The notes under the pieces are model-generated. The model was not told where the DNA came from and did no database searches. It saw only the letters and a list, made by a program, of their open reading frames with translations. From assembly GCF_036227105.1 (NCBI RefSeq), contig NZ_CP109434.1:1740001-1804000 (forward strand): DNA of 64,000 nucleotides, read 5' to 3'. Source of the DNA: Amycolatopsis sp. NBC_01488. GTDB lineage: Bacteria > Actinomycetota > Actinomycetes > Mycobacteriales > Pseudonocardiaceae. A program made the translations under genes and the position numbers. Numbering within the stretch: the stretch's first letter is position 1; each line of letters starts with the position of its first letter. Below, piece after piece: positions 17,294-25,176 of this stretch.

Positions 17294-19066
17294 TCAGGAG
17301 ACCTCCGCGCTCTTTTCGGACTCGAGCTCGGCGTTCAGTTCGCCTTTGTGCGTCGGTTCGCCGTGGTCGCGCTTGAACGGCGTCGGCGGCCGGGGCGGCG
17401 GCTTGACCGGGGCGAACTTCTTCGTCGGCGCGTCCAGGTGGTCCGGCACGCTGACCTTGCCCGGTTCCGGGAGCGGCGGCGCGGGCGGCTTGGCGAGCGG
17501 CGGCGGGAGGACCGGCCGGACCGGCGCGATCCGCCGGGTCGGCGGTTCGACGACCGCGACGCGCTCGGCGATGCGGGCGGCCAGCTCGTCGATGCGGTCG
17601 TCGTTCTCGGTGACCGAAACGCGGTGGACGTGCTGCGTCGATTTCGCGCGGCCGCGCAGGGCCGTGTGCAGGCCGTCCCAGAGGGTGCCGTCGGACTTGT
17701 CGCGCGGGTCCGGGTCGACCAGCACCACGCCGACGATCGGGATCTGCTGGTCGGCGAGCTGCCGCGCCACCGTGTGCAGCCACAGCGTGTTCGCGTGCCC
17801 GGCCTTGACGACCAGCACGGCCTCCTGGCCGAGGTGCTCCAGGTCCGTCCACGCCGTGCCCGGCGAGACCGTGCCGACGCCGACCCGGCGCTCGTCCGGC
17901 TCGGCGTCCGGGTCGCCGGCGCCGACCACGGTGACCTCGCTCTGCGTCTCGGCGGCCAGCTTGCGGACGTCCTCGCCCGGCAGGTCGTCGAGGATGCTCG
18001 CCTTGCCGTCGGTGGCGAGTTCGGTGGCGATGTCGAGGGCGAGCGCGGCCGCGACCTTCGGTGCGCCGAGCTCCAGCAAGGACACTCCTGGCCTGTCCTT
18101 CTTGATCGCGCGCACCAGCGTCGTCGCGACGCGCCGGCGTTCGGACACCGCGCGGGACCGCTGCCACAGCCGCGCCGGGCCCCGGCGCTTCGACGGCAGC
18201 TGGGCGAGCACGGACGCGCCGAGGTGCGTGGAGATCTCGCGCCGCAGCACCGGCCGGTCGCGCGACACCGCGCCGACGGCGGCGATCGCGAGCCCGAGGG
18301 CCAGGCCGAGGGCGAAGCCGATGCCGCCGTTGGTCGCGGTGGTCTTGAGGAACGTCTTCGGCAGCGCGCGCGGCGCGTCGACGATCTGGGTGCCCGCCGC
18401 GACCTGCGGGCTGCCGATGCCGGCCTGCTGGGCGCGGGAGTCGAAGTCGGAGACCTGCGACGCGAGCGCCGCGCGACGGCCGTAGAGGCCTTCGAGGGTG
18501 CTCGCGTTGGCGTTGCGGCCCTTGCCGGTCTCGTCGGCGATCTGGGCGTCGACCTTGGTCAGCTCGTCCTGGGCGTTCTTCCGCTGGTCGAGGATGGCCT
18601 TGGACTGCGCGGCCGCGGCCGCTTGGCTGCGTTGCACGTGGTCGGCGATGAACGTGTCGGCCAGCGCCTTCGCCTTCGCCACGGCCTCGGCGTCGCTCTT
18701 GGCCTTCACGGTGATCTGCATGACGTTGTTCGTCAGGCCCAGCCCGGCGTAGTTCTTCATGAAGTCTTCGGGCGACTCGGTGCTGCCCAGTTTCTTCAGC
18801 GCGCCTTCGGCGATCTGCGTCGTCGACAGCACGGCGACGTCGGTGCGCATCAGCGTGCCGCTGTCGGTCGGCGAGTCGTCCTGGTGGACGACGATCACCT
18901 TGGTGACGGCGGTCGGCGCCGCCGGGAGCACGACCGCCACCGCGGCGCCGGCGATCAGCCCGAGCAGCGCCGTGGCCAGCCAGAGCCGCTTGCGACGGCG
19001 GATCGCGACGAACAGGCGGTGCAGGTCGACGAGGGGCGCCGCCTGGTTTTCCGGAGGAGTCGTCAC
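17294..19066 (-). CDS. Wzz/chain-length-determinant family membrane protein (second copy)
   Basis: A 590-residue polysaccharide co-polymerase-like protein: short cytoplasmic N-terminus, TM1 at about 29-50, an extracytoplasmic coiled-coil-forming region (about 120-215, Ala/Lys/Gln-rich) and TM2 at about 247-266. The cytoplasmic C-terminal domain resembles a BY-kinase fold but has no Walker A motif, and a Pro-rich tail (PVRPVLPPPLAKPPAPPLPE) follows. Such proteins set chain length with a Wzy polymerase. GTG at 19066 overlaps the upstream stop by 4 nt. Confidence 0.82.
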   Translation of the reverse strand: MTTPPENQAAPLVDLHRLFVAIRRRKRLWLATALLGLIAGAAVAVVLPAAPTAVTKVIVVHQDDSPTDSGTLMRTDVAVLSTTQIAEGALKKLGSTESPEDFMKNYAGLGLTNNVMQITVKAKSDAEAVAKAKALADTFIADHVQRSQAAAAAQSKAILDQRKNAQDELTKVDAQIADETGKGRNANASTLEGLYGRRAALASQVSDFDSRAQQAGIGSPQVAAGTQIVDAPRALPKTFLKTTATNGGIGFALGLALGLAIAAVGAVSRDRPVLRREISTHLGASVLAQLPSKRRGPARLWQRSRAVSERRRVATTLVRAIKKDRPGVSLLELGAPKVAAALALDIATELATDGKASILDDLPGEDVRKLAAETQSEVTVVGAGDPDAEPDERRVGVGTVSPGTAWTDLEHLGQEAVLVVKAGHANTLWLHTVARQLADQQIPIVGVVLVDPDPRDKSDGTLWDGLHTALRGRAKSTQHVHRVSVTENDDRIDELAARIAERVAVVEPPTRRIAPVRPVLPPPLAKPPAPPLPEPGKVSVPDHLDAPTKKFAPVKPPPRPPTPFKRDHGEPTHKGELNAELESEKSAEVS

Positions 19067-20418
19067 GCCGAACCTGCCAAGGCTTTCTCGGGGGCTTCCG
19101 CCACGGGTTCGGCTTCCGGCCCGGACGGCCGGACGGGATGGGTGAGGACCGCGCCGATGACCTCCTGGCCCGCGTCGGAGCAGGCCTCGGCCAGCCGGAC
19201 GAGCTCCCACGCGGTGCGGGAGCCGGCGCCGAGCACCACCAGGACGCCGGAGTCGGGGCCGGCGTCCGGCACCGTCGGGCGCGCGGCGGCGAACTCGAAG
19301 CTCCGCAGCGGCACGGAGAGCCGGTCGGCCAGTTCGGCGAGTTGCCCGGCGGCCAGCTTGCCGGTCTCGTCGTCGTCGGCCACGAGCAGCATGACGTCGG
19401 TGGGGCCGGCGGCCAGCCGGGCCAGCACGCGGCGGTAGCGGATGTCGCGGTTGACCTCGTCGGCCGACGTCGCGACCGGGGGCAGCACCCACGGCCGGTC
19501 GCTGCCGAGCAGCCGGCGCAGCTTGCCGCGGAGGCCGGTGGCCGGGAGGCGGTCGCCCTGCGGCGTCGTGACGTCGACGCCGGCGAGGATCGGCGAGCCG
19601 AGCGCGGCCGCGATCTCCGGCTCGCCCCGCAGCCGCCGGTCGGCGCGGTCGGTGAAGAGGTGGCCGAACACGCCGACGAGGAAGAACAGCACCGCGCCGC
19701 CGGCGGCCAGCTGCGTCAGCGTCGGGGCGGCGGGCCCGGCCGGGCGCTCGGACGGGCCCAGCACCACGGTGTTGCCGACGCCGGTCGCGAGGTCGGCCTG
19801 GTTGAGGTCGTTGATGGCCTGCTCGAGCGAGGTCCGCAGGCCTTCGAGCTGCGTGCGGACCTGGACGCTCTCCACGGTCAGGTCGCCGCCCACGTTCTTG
19901 GCGAGCTCGCTGATCTTGTCGGTGGTCAGCTTGACCTGGTTGCGCAGCGACTCGCGCTGCTCCTGGGCCAGCTGCACCGACGCGTCCGCGGAGTTGCTGG
20001 CCAGCTGGCCGGAGTACTTGACGAACTGCTGCGCGACCTGGTCGGCGAGCTGCTGGGCGTGCTCGGCGGTGTCGGCCGAGACGGTGATCGCCACGACGTT
20101 GCCGTTGGCCACCGACGTCGTGACCTTTTTCTGCAGGTCCGCGCCCGTCGGGTGCCACGGCAGCACGGCGGCGGCCCGGTCGAGGACCACCGAGCTGGTC
20201 GCGACCTGGGCCTGGGTGAGCAGCTCGTCCGCCTGGCGCGGTCCCTGGAGCAGCACGCTGGACGTGGTCTGGTACCCGGGCGAGAGCAGCACCGAGACGC
20301 CGGCACCGACCGCCGCGCCCAGGACGGCGAGGGCGACGAGCAGCCGCCAGCGCCGGCGGAGGACCTGCCCGATCAGGGCCAGGCGCACCGTGTCGTCAGT
20401 CAACGGCGGTATCTCCAT
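19063..20418 (-). CDS. Wzz/chain-length-determinant family membrane protein (first copy)
   Basis: A 451-residue protein of the same type as its downstream neighbour: TM1 at about 25-45 (LLVALAVLGAAVGAGVSVLL), an extracytoplasmic helical region with Gln/Ala-rich heptads (about 100-215), TM2 around 235-257, and a cytoplasmic domain without a GxxxxGK[ST] ATP loop. The two adjacent genes differ clearly in sequence and probably form a hetero-complex or split one larger function. It is the first gene of the long - strand operon; 110 bases separate it from the preceding glycosyltransferase gene. Confidence 0.82.
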   Translation of the reverse strand: MEIPPLTDDTVRLALIGQVLRRRWRLLVALAVLGAAVGAGVSVLLSPGYQTTSSVLLQGPRQADELLTQAQVATSSVVLDRAAAVLPWHPTGADLQKKVTTSVANGNVVAITVSADTAEHAQQLADQVAQQFVKYSGQLASNSADASVQLAQEQRESLRNQVKLTTDKISELAKNVGGDLTVESVQVRTQLEGLRTSLEQAINDLNQADLATGVGNTVVLGPSERPAGPAAPTLTQLAAGGAVLFFLVGVFGHLFTDRADRRLRGEPEIAAALGSPILAGVDVTTPQGDRLPATGLRGKLRRLLGSDRPWVLPPVATSADEVNRDIRYRRVLARLAAGPTDVMLLVADDDETGKLAAGQLAELADRLSVPLRSFEFAAARPTVPDAGPDSGVLVVLGAGSRTAWELVRLAEACSDAGQEVIGAVLTHPVRPSGPEAEPVAEAPEKALAGSA

Positions 20419-20528
20419 TCCTGAGCCGGGTACGCCGAACGGATGTCAGTTGATCGGCCGGTTACCCGAACCGTCGTCGGACCGGGAGCTTTGGTTACAC
20501 GTCCGGTGACTTCTTGACCGAACGGCGA

Positions 20529-21731
20529 TCAGGACTTCACGGCGTGCTCATACGCCGCGAGCAGGTTCTTGGCCGAGTTCTCCCACGAGAGCGCACCGGC
20601 GACCCTGGCCTGGCCGAGCTTGCCCATCCGGACCCGCTCCTCCGGGTCGTCGAGCAGGCGGGCGACGAGCTTCGCGAACGCCAACTCGTCGTTCGCCGGG
20701 GCGTAGACCGCCGCGTCGCCGGCCGAAACGCGCGCTTCGCGCAGTTCGAACGAGACGATCGGCTTGCTCATCGCCATGTACTCCATGACCTTGTTCATCG
20801 TGGAGACGTCGTTGAGCGGGTTCAGCGGGTCCGGCGACAGACAGACGTCGGCGGTCGACAGGTAGCGGACCAGGTCCTCGTCCGGGATCCGGCCGGTGAA
20901 CTCGACCTGGTTGGCCAGCCCGAGCTTCGCCGAGAGCGCGACCATGTCGTCGAAGGCGTCGCCGGAGCCGACGAACACGGCGTGCCAGTCGGTGCGCCCG
21001 ATCTCGTCCCGCAGCTTCGCGAGCGCGCGCAAGGCGTAGTCGACGCCGTCCTGCGGGCCCATCACGCCGAGGTAGGCCAGCAGGTGGGGCTTGCCCTTCT
21101 TCAGCTCGGGCTCGGCGGGCACCTCGTGGAACCGCTCGACGACCGGGGCGCTGCGCACCACGAAGACGTCCTCGGGCCGCTTGCCGCCGCGGATCCGGGC
21201 GACTTCCTTGTAGCTCTCGTTCGTCGAGATGACGACGTCGGCGGCGCGGTAGGTGGCGCGTTCGAGCGCGCAGACGCCGCGGTAGAGCAGGTCCTGCCCG
21301 CGGTCGAACCGCGAGAGGTACAGCTCGGGGCAGAGGTCGTGCTGGTCGAAGACGAACCGCGCGCCCTGCCGCTTGAGGTACTTCGCGACCAGGTACAGCA
21401 GGTCCGGCGGGTTGCAGGCGTGCACGACGTCGACCGGGCCGACCTTCCGGGCCAGCCGCAGCGTGTGCCACAGCGCGCTGCCGTACTCCTGCAGGTAGCC
21501 GGCGGGGCCGCCGGTCGCCGCCTTCAGCGGGTACCGGTGGATGTGGACGCCGTCGACGACGGCTTCGGCCTCGGTGTCGCGCTTGGTGCCCTGCGGGCAG
21601 ATCACGTGGACTTCCCACCCGGCGTCGCGCAGGGTCGTGGACTCCTGCCAGACCCGCCGGTCGAAGGGAACGGACAGGTTTTCGACGAGGATGAGCGCTT
21701 TACCAGGCAAGGCCGGCGTATCCCTCTTCAA
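20529..21731 (-). CDS. GT4-type glycosyltransferase
   Basis: A 400-residue GT-B protein. The N-terminal part has ENLSVPFDRRVWQESTTL and VVHACNPPDLLY; the C-terminal part has LAYLGVMGPQDGVD and the donor-site segment DVSTMNKVMEYMAMSKPIV, which replaces the common E-x7-E spacing with N-rich residues. These features match the WcaI/WbuB-like fucosyl or amino-sugar transferases of capsule clusters; the sugar is not predictable. The only plausible ATG (21731) lies 32 bp inside the end of the upstream dehydrogenase gene, so the pair is tightly coupled. Confidence 0.85.
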   Translation of the reverse strand: MKRDTPALPGKALILVENLSVPFDRRVWQESTTLRDAGWEVHVICPQGTKRDTEAEAVVDGVHIHRYPLKAATGGPAGYLQEYGSALWHTLRLARKVGPVDVVHACNPPDLLYLVAKYLKRQGARFVFDQHDLCPELYLSRFDRGQDLLYRGVCALERATYRAADVVISTNESYKEVARIRGGKRPEDVFVVRSAPVVERFHEVPAEPELKKGKPHLLAYLGVMGPQDGVDYALRALAKLRDEIGRTDWHAVFVGSGDAFDDMVALSAKLGLANQVEFTGRIPDEDLVRYLSTADVCLSPDPLNPLNDVSTMNKVMEYMAMSKPIVSFELREARVSAGDAAVYAPANDELAFAKLVARLLDDPEERVRMGKLGQARVAGALSWENSAKNLLAAYEHAVKS

Positions 21732-23010
21732 GGCGACGCTCGGCGGCGTCGGGCAGGCGGACGAGGTCGACGATCGCCCGGCCGTGCGGCAGGGCCGCCA
21801 GCACGTCCGGGTCCTTGGTGCCGACGAGCAGGACGTCGGCGTGGTCCATGACTTCTTCGACGGACCCGGCGAGCAGCTGGCCGAGGTGCGGCAGCCGGCC
21901 CTCGATGTACTCGCGGTTGGCGCCCATCAGCCGCGAGAGGCTGACGTTGGCGTCGTAGATCTTGAGGTCGAAGCCCTTGCCGAGCAGCTTCTCGGCCAGC
22001 TCGACCAGCGGCGACTCGCGCAGGTCGTCGGTGCCGGGCTTGAAGGAGAGGCCGAACAGCCCGACCTTGCGCTTGCCGGTGCGCGCGACCAGGTCGAACG
22101 CGCGCTGCAGGTGGTCGTCGTTGGACGGGAGCACGTGCGAAAGGATCGGCACGCTGACGTCGGCGCGGTGCGCGGCGTAGACCAGCCCGCGCAGGTCCTT
22201 CGGCAGGCACGAGCCGCCGAACGCGAAGCCGGGCTTCAGGTAGGCCGGGCTGATGTTGAGCTTGGTGTCGGCGAGGAAGACGTCGATCACCTGGTGCGAG
22301 TCGAGGCCGAGCGCCCGGCAGATCGAACCGAGCTCGTTCGCGAAGCCGATCTTCAGGCCGTGGAAGGAGTTGTCGGCGTACTTCGTCATCTCCGCGACCG
22401 GGATCGGCACGCGGAAGACCGGGCCGGGCAGCCCCTCGTACAGCCCGGCGACGGCGGCCCCGCTGGCTTCGTCGATCTCGCCGATCACGGTCTTCGGCGG
22501 GTCGAAGAAGTCGCGGACGCTGGTGCCCTCGCGCAGGAACTCGGGGTTCACCGCGACGCCGAAGTCGACGCCGGCCGTGCGGCCCGAGGACTTCTCCAGG
22601 ATCGGGATCAGCAGGTCCAGGCAGGTGCCGGGGAGCATCGTGCTGCGGAAGACGACGGTGTGCCGCTCGCTCTTGTTCGCGATCGCCTCGCCGATCTCCT
22701 CGGCGACGCGCTCGAGGTAGACCGTCGAGAGGCTGCCGTTCGGCGCCGACGGCGTGCCGACGCAGACCAGCGAGATCTCGCTGTCGGCGACGGCTTCCGC
22801 GACGTCGGTCGTGGCTCTCAGCGCGCCGCTCGCGACGACTTCGGCGGTCAGCTCGCCGATCCGCTCCTCGACCACCGGGGCCTTGCCCTGGGTGATGAGG
22901 TCGATCTTGACCGGGTTGACGTCGACGCCGACCACCCGGTGCCCCTGCCCCGCCAGGCACGCGGCGGAGACACAGCCGACGTAACCGAGTCCGAAGACAC
23001 TGATCTTCAC
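21700..23010 (-). CDS. nucleotide-sugar 6-dehydrogenase (GDP-mannose/UDP-glucose dehydrogenase family)
   Basis: A 436-residue NAD-dependent four-electron dehydrogenase. The Rossmann motif VFGLGYVGCVSAACLAG is at residues 5-21 and the catalytic cysteine lies in FGGSCLPKDLRGL. That signature, with CLPKD followed by hydrophobic-R-x-L, resembles GDP-mannose dehydrogenase (AlgD) more than UDP-glucose dehydrogenase, where CFPKD is usual. The product would be a nucleotide-activated uronic acid. The start is GTG 23010 because GGAGG lies 8 nt upstream; the longer frame to 23043 lacks such a site. It probably supplies the uronate for the polymer of this locus. Confidence 0.85.
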   Translation of the reverse strand: MKISVFGLGYVGCVSAACLAGQGHRVVGVDVNPVKIDLITQGKAPVVEERIGELTAEVVASGALRATTDVAEAVADSEISLVCVGTPSAPNGSLSTVYLERVAEEIGEAIANKSERHTVVFRSTMLPGTCLDLLIPILEKSSGRTAGVDFGVAVNPEFLREGTSVRDFFDPPKTVIGEIDEASGAAVAGLYEGLPGPVFRVPIPVAEMTKYADNSFHGLKIGFANELGSICRALGLDSHQVIDVFLADTKLNISPAYLKPGFAFGGSCLPKDLRGLVYAAHRADVSVPILSHVLPSNDDHLQRAFDLVARTGKRKVGLFGLSFKPGTDDLRESPLVELAEKLLGKGFDLKIYDANVSLSRLMGANREYIEGRLPHLGQLLAGSVEEVMDHADVLLVGTKDPDVLAALPHGRAIVDLVRLPDAAERRLEEGYAGLAW

Positions 23011-23108
23011 GCCAAAACCTCCGCTATTCCGCGCGACCCTCAAGTTGGTCGGCCGGACCCCCTGGATCGTTACCGCGAGGGCGGCGAACGGGGTAATGCG
23101 TGAGGCAG

Positions 23109-23124
23109 CCGTTAGGCGTAACGG
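23109..23124. promoter_or_regulatory. palindrome upstream of the nucleotide-sugar dehydrogenase
   Basis: CCGTTA-GGCG-TAACGG: perfect 6-bp arms with a 4-nt spacer, about 100 bases upstream of the GTG at 23010 and in the only intergenic space before the gene. It could be an operator; no regulator is known to me for this sequence. Confidence 0.35.
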
Positions 23125-23194
23125 TTTTCGCGTAAGAATCGGGTCTCGAATTGCCGGTTGCAGTGGGTGGGCAACGTGATCGGCGCGGTTGTCG

Positions 23195-23458
23195 TCAGCA
23201 GCTCCCGAGGAGGCGCTTGCGTTCCGGGGTGTAGGTCCACCACGGCCGCGGCGGCGCGCCGTCGGCCTGGTCGACGGCCGACATGAACGTGTCGAGCACG
23301 CACGGGTCGTGCCGCACGCCGTCGGTCTCGCAAAGGCGTTCGTACAGCTCGACGGCGTCCTGCCCGGCCAGCTGGGCGGGCTCGGTGATGCCGAGCCGGG
23401 CGAGGTCGCGGACCATGGCGGGGCCGATGTTGGCCAGCTTCAGCAGTTCCTTGCTCAT
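23195..23458 (-). CDS. small helix-hairpin-helix (Cdd1/TfoX-C-like) protein
   Basis: An 87-residue protein. The N-terminal half is a helix-hairpin-helix, LLKLANIGPAMVRDLARLGI, followed by LAGQDAVELYERLCE, as in the Cdd1 'pathogenicity locus' and TfoX C-terminal families. The C-terminal half (CVLDTFMSAVDQADG ... WWTYTPERKR) is also typical of Cdd1. The biochemical role of the family is unknown; the fold suggests non-specific nucleic-acid or protein contact. It lies after the chitosanase terminator on the same strand and probably has its own transcript. Confidence 0.75.
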   Translation of the reverse strand: MSKELLKLANIGPAMVRDLARLGITEPAQLAGQDAVELYERLCETDGVRHDPCVLDTFMSAVDQADGAPPRPWWTYTPERKRLLGSC

Positions 23459-23471
23459 GCCCCCAGCACAG

Positions 23472-23514
23472 CAGCCGGGGCCGGTCCCCGTCTTGAACGG
23501 ATCGGCCCCGGCTG
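23472..23514 (-). terminator. terminator of the chitosanase gene
   Basis: Perfect 12-bp arms CAGCCGGGGCCG (23472-23483) and CGGCCCCGGCTG (23503-23514) with a 19-nt loop, starting 10 nt after the chitosanase stop in transcription direction. It has no T-run, which is normal in this phylum. Confidence 0.7.
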
Positions 23515-23523
23515 TCGCGTGCG

Positions 23524-24225
23524 TCAGTTGTTGTTGACGAAGGTGCCGGCGAGGCTCTGGCCCTTGCTCACCGCGTTGGCGTGGTTCTCGATCGGCGAGA
23601 CCGTCGAGTTCTTGAAGCAGATGTAGGTGACGCCGGAGTCGGTGCCGCCGTTGGACGGGTCGGGGTTGATGCCGAGGTCCTTCGCGGTCGCGTAGGAGGC
23701 TTCACCGATGATCTGCGTCGGCCCGGTGTCGCCGATGACCGCGTACTCGACCTTGCCGTTGTAGATCACCGCGCAGGAGCCGCCGCCCTTCAGCTGCGAC
23801 GACGTGTACTTCCAGATGCTGCTGGAGCTCGGCACGACGATGTAGGGCAGCTTCGCGGCGCTCAGCGGCTTGCCGTCGGACTGGTGGAACGCGGTGTCGT
23901 CCTGGTAGCAGCAGTCGGTGTTCTCGTTGCACTGCGTCGTGCGCTGGCCGTCGCAGTCGATGTCCATGTCGGCCTTCCAGAAGACCGCGCCATTGGCGTC
24001 GCAGATGGCGACCGTCTTGGCCGAGACGTCCTCGTCGGTCTTGTACTTGCCGTTGGAGATCTGCTTGCAGCTGTTCGTCTTCGCCAGCAGCTGGGCCGCG
24101 GTCGGAGCGGCGGCGGTGGTGGCGGGTGCGGCCACCGGGGCCGGGGCCTGCGCCGCTGACGCGAGGGCCGAGGGCAGCACGGCCGCGGCGAGCGCCATGG
24201 TCGCGAGCAGGATCAGTTTCCGCAT
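23524..24225 (-). CDS. secreted chitosanase, glycoside hydrolase family 75
   Basis: A 233-residue exported enzyme. A signal peptide (Leu/Ala core, ASA-type site near residue 24) is followed by an Ala/Pro linker. The catalytic domain carries the GH75 features FWKADMDIDCDG (83-93) and IGDTGPTQIIGEASY, in which Asp166 and Glu175 correspond to the proposed acidic pair. Several cysteines (CDG, CNENTDCC, CAV) suggest disulfides. It should cleave chitosan endolytically outside the cell. The gene has a GGGAG ribosome site, a palindromic operator candidate 17 nt before the ATG and its own terminator; a polysaccharide deacetylase gene lies just upstream on the same strand. Confidence 0.85.
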   Translation of the reverse strand: MRKLILLATMALAAAVLPSALASAAQAPAPVAAPATTAAAPTAAQLLAKTNSCKQISNGKYKTDEDVSAKTVAICDANGAVFWKADMDIDCDGQRTTQCNENTDCCYQDDTAFHQSDGKPLSAAKLPYIVVPSSSSIWKYTSSQLKGGGSCAVIYNGKVEYAVIGDTGPTQIIGEASYATAKDLGINPDPSNGGTDSGVTYICFKNSTVSPIENHANAVSKGQSLAGTFVNNN

Positions 24226-24242
24226 TCCTGATGCTCCCTTTA

Positions 24243-24261
24243 GTTAGGAAACTTTCCTTAC
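24243..24261. promoter_or_regulatory. operator-like palindrome before the chitosanase gene
   Basis: GTTAGGAAA-C-TTTCCTTAC: 9-bp arms with one mismatched pair around a single central base, starting 17 nt before the ATG and touching the ribosome site. Streptomyces chitosanase genes are known to be repressed through a palindrome near the start by CsnR, a ROK-family regulator. Similarity of position and GGAAA/TTTCC core is from memory, so the link is inference. Confidence 0.55.
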
Positions 24262-24435
24262 GGCGGCGTGGCAACCAGGATGCACCCGGGCGAAGGCCAG
24301 GTACAAGACTTGACGGTGCGGGAATTTCCCATCATCCGGGCCGGGTTGACGAAAACGCTGCTCACCGGGAGGCGGCCCGGGAAATTGGTCTCGACCATGT
24401 GCCGTTGACCGGAACTCCGGGCCCCGCGACGGACG

Positions 24436-25095
24436 TCAGCGACGGGCGCGCCGGAAGACGCGGCTCACCCAGTGCCCCGCTCGCCGGTGGCCCGCCTCGA
24501 GCAGTTCGTCCAGCCAGTCCCCGTCGACGTCGTGGCGCAGTTCGGTGCGCGCCTGCAGCCACCCGTCGCGGCTCGCCGCGCCGCCGTCGCTGGTGTACAC
24601 CCGCGTGGCGCCCGCCTGCCGCAGCCGGTTCAGCACCCGCCGATCGTACGCACCGGATGGCAGCGAGAACCGGCGCACCGGGCGCCCGCACAGGTCGCCG
24701 AGGAGCCGGGGTGCGTCCGTCAGCTCGCGGCGCGCGTGGCGGTCGTCGAGGCGGCGCCAGTCGCGCGGCTCCCAGCCGTGCGAGCCGACCTCCATTCCCG
24801 CGCGCACCAGGTCGCGCAGGCCCGCGCGGTCGAGGTAGCCGCGCTGGCCGAGCCGGCCGGCGAACGGGAAGAACTCCGCCGTCAGCCCGCGGTCGGCCAG
24901 CCGCGGCAGGGCGATCTCGACGTCGGACTCGTTGCCGTCGTCGAAGGTGAGGTGGACGTCGTCGCGCTCGGCCACGGCGTCCAGCACCTGCTCGAACTGC
25001 TCGACCGTCACCCAGCGCTCGTCCTCGCCGGGGTCGAGTTGCCGAGCCGGCCGACCGATCCCGTGCAAGGCGAGGTTCACCGTCACCGCTCCCAC
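24436..25095 (-). CDS. polysaccharide deacetylase (NodB/CE4) family protein
   Basis: A 219-residue NodB-homology protein without a signal peptide. Motif 1 is HLTFDDGN (TFDDG 50-54) and motif 3 resembles SLPSGAYDRR (144-153). Motif 2 reads GSHGWEPRDW: His106 is present, but the second metal-binding His of the usual H-x3-H is Pro110. The D-H-H metal triad is therefore incomplete by sequence, and activity is uncertain. GTG 25095 is taken as start; GTG 25086 and GTG 25080 are alternatives, the last with GGGAG 7 nt upstream. It lies upstream of the chitosanase gene on the same strand but separated by 210 bases. Confidence 0.75.
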   Translation of the reverse strand: MGAVTVNLALHGIGRPARQLDPGEDERWVTVEQFEQVLDAVAERDDVHLTFDDGNESDVEIALPRLADRGLTAEFFPFAGRLGQRGYLDRAGLRDLVRAGMEVGSHGWEPRDWRRLDDRHARRELTDAPRLLGDLCGRPVRRFSLPSGAYDRRVLNRLRQAGATRVYTSDGGAASRDGWLQARTELRHDVDGDWLDELLEAGHRRAGHWVSRVFRRARR

Positions 25096-25176
25096 CGCCT
25101 GCCACCGCGAGTAGTCGATTTGTTACTTCGATTAATCGCGGTGGCAAACGGGTGAGTTACAGGTTTTTGCCGTTAT

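Noticed and set aside
24436..25095. Treating the deacetylase as an operon partner of the chitosanase
   Set aside because: 210 bases with an operator-like palindrome lie between them, so separate transcription is likelier.
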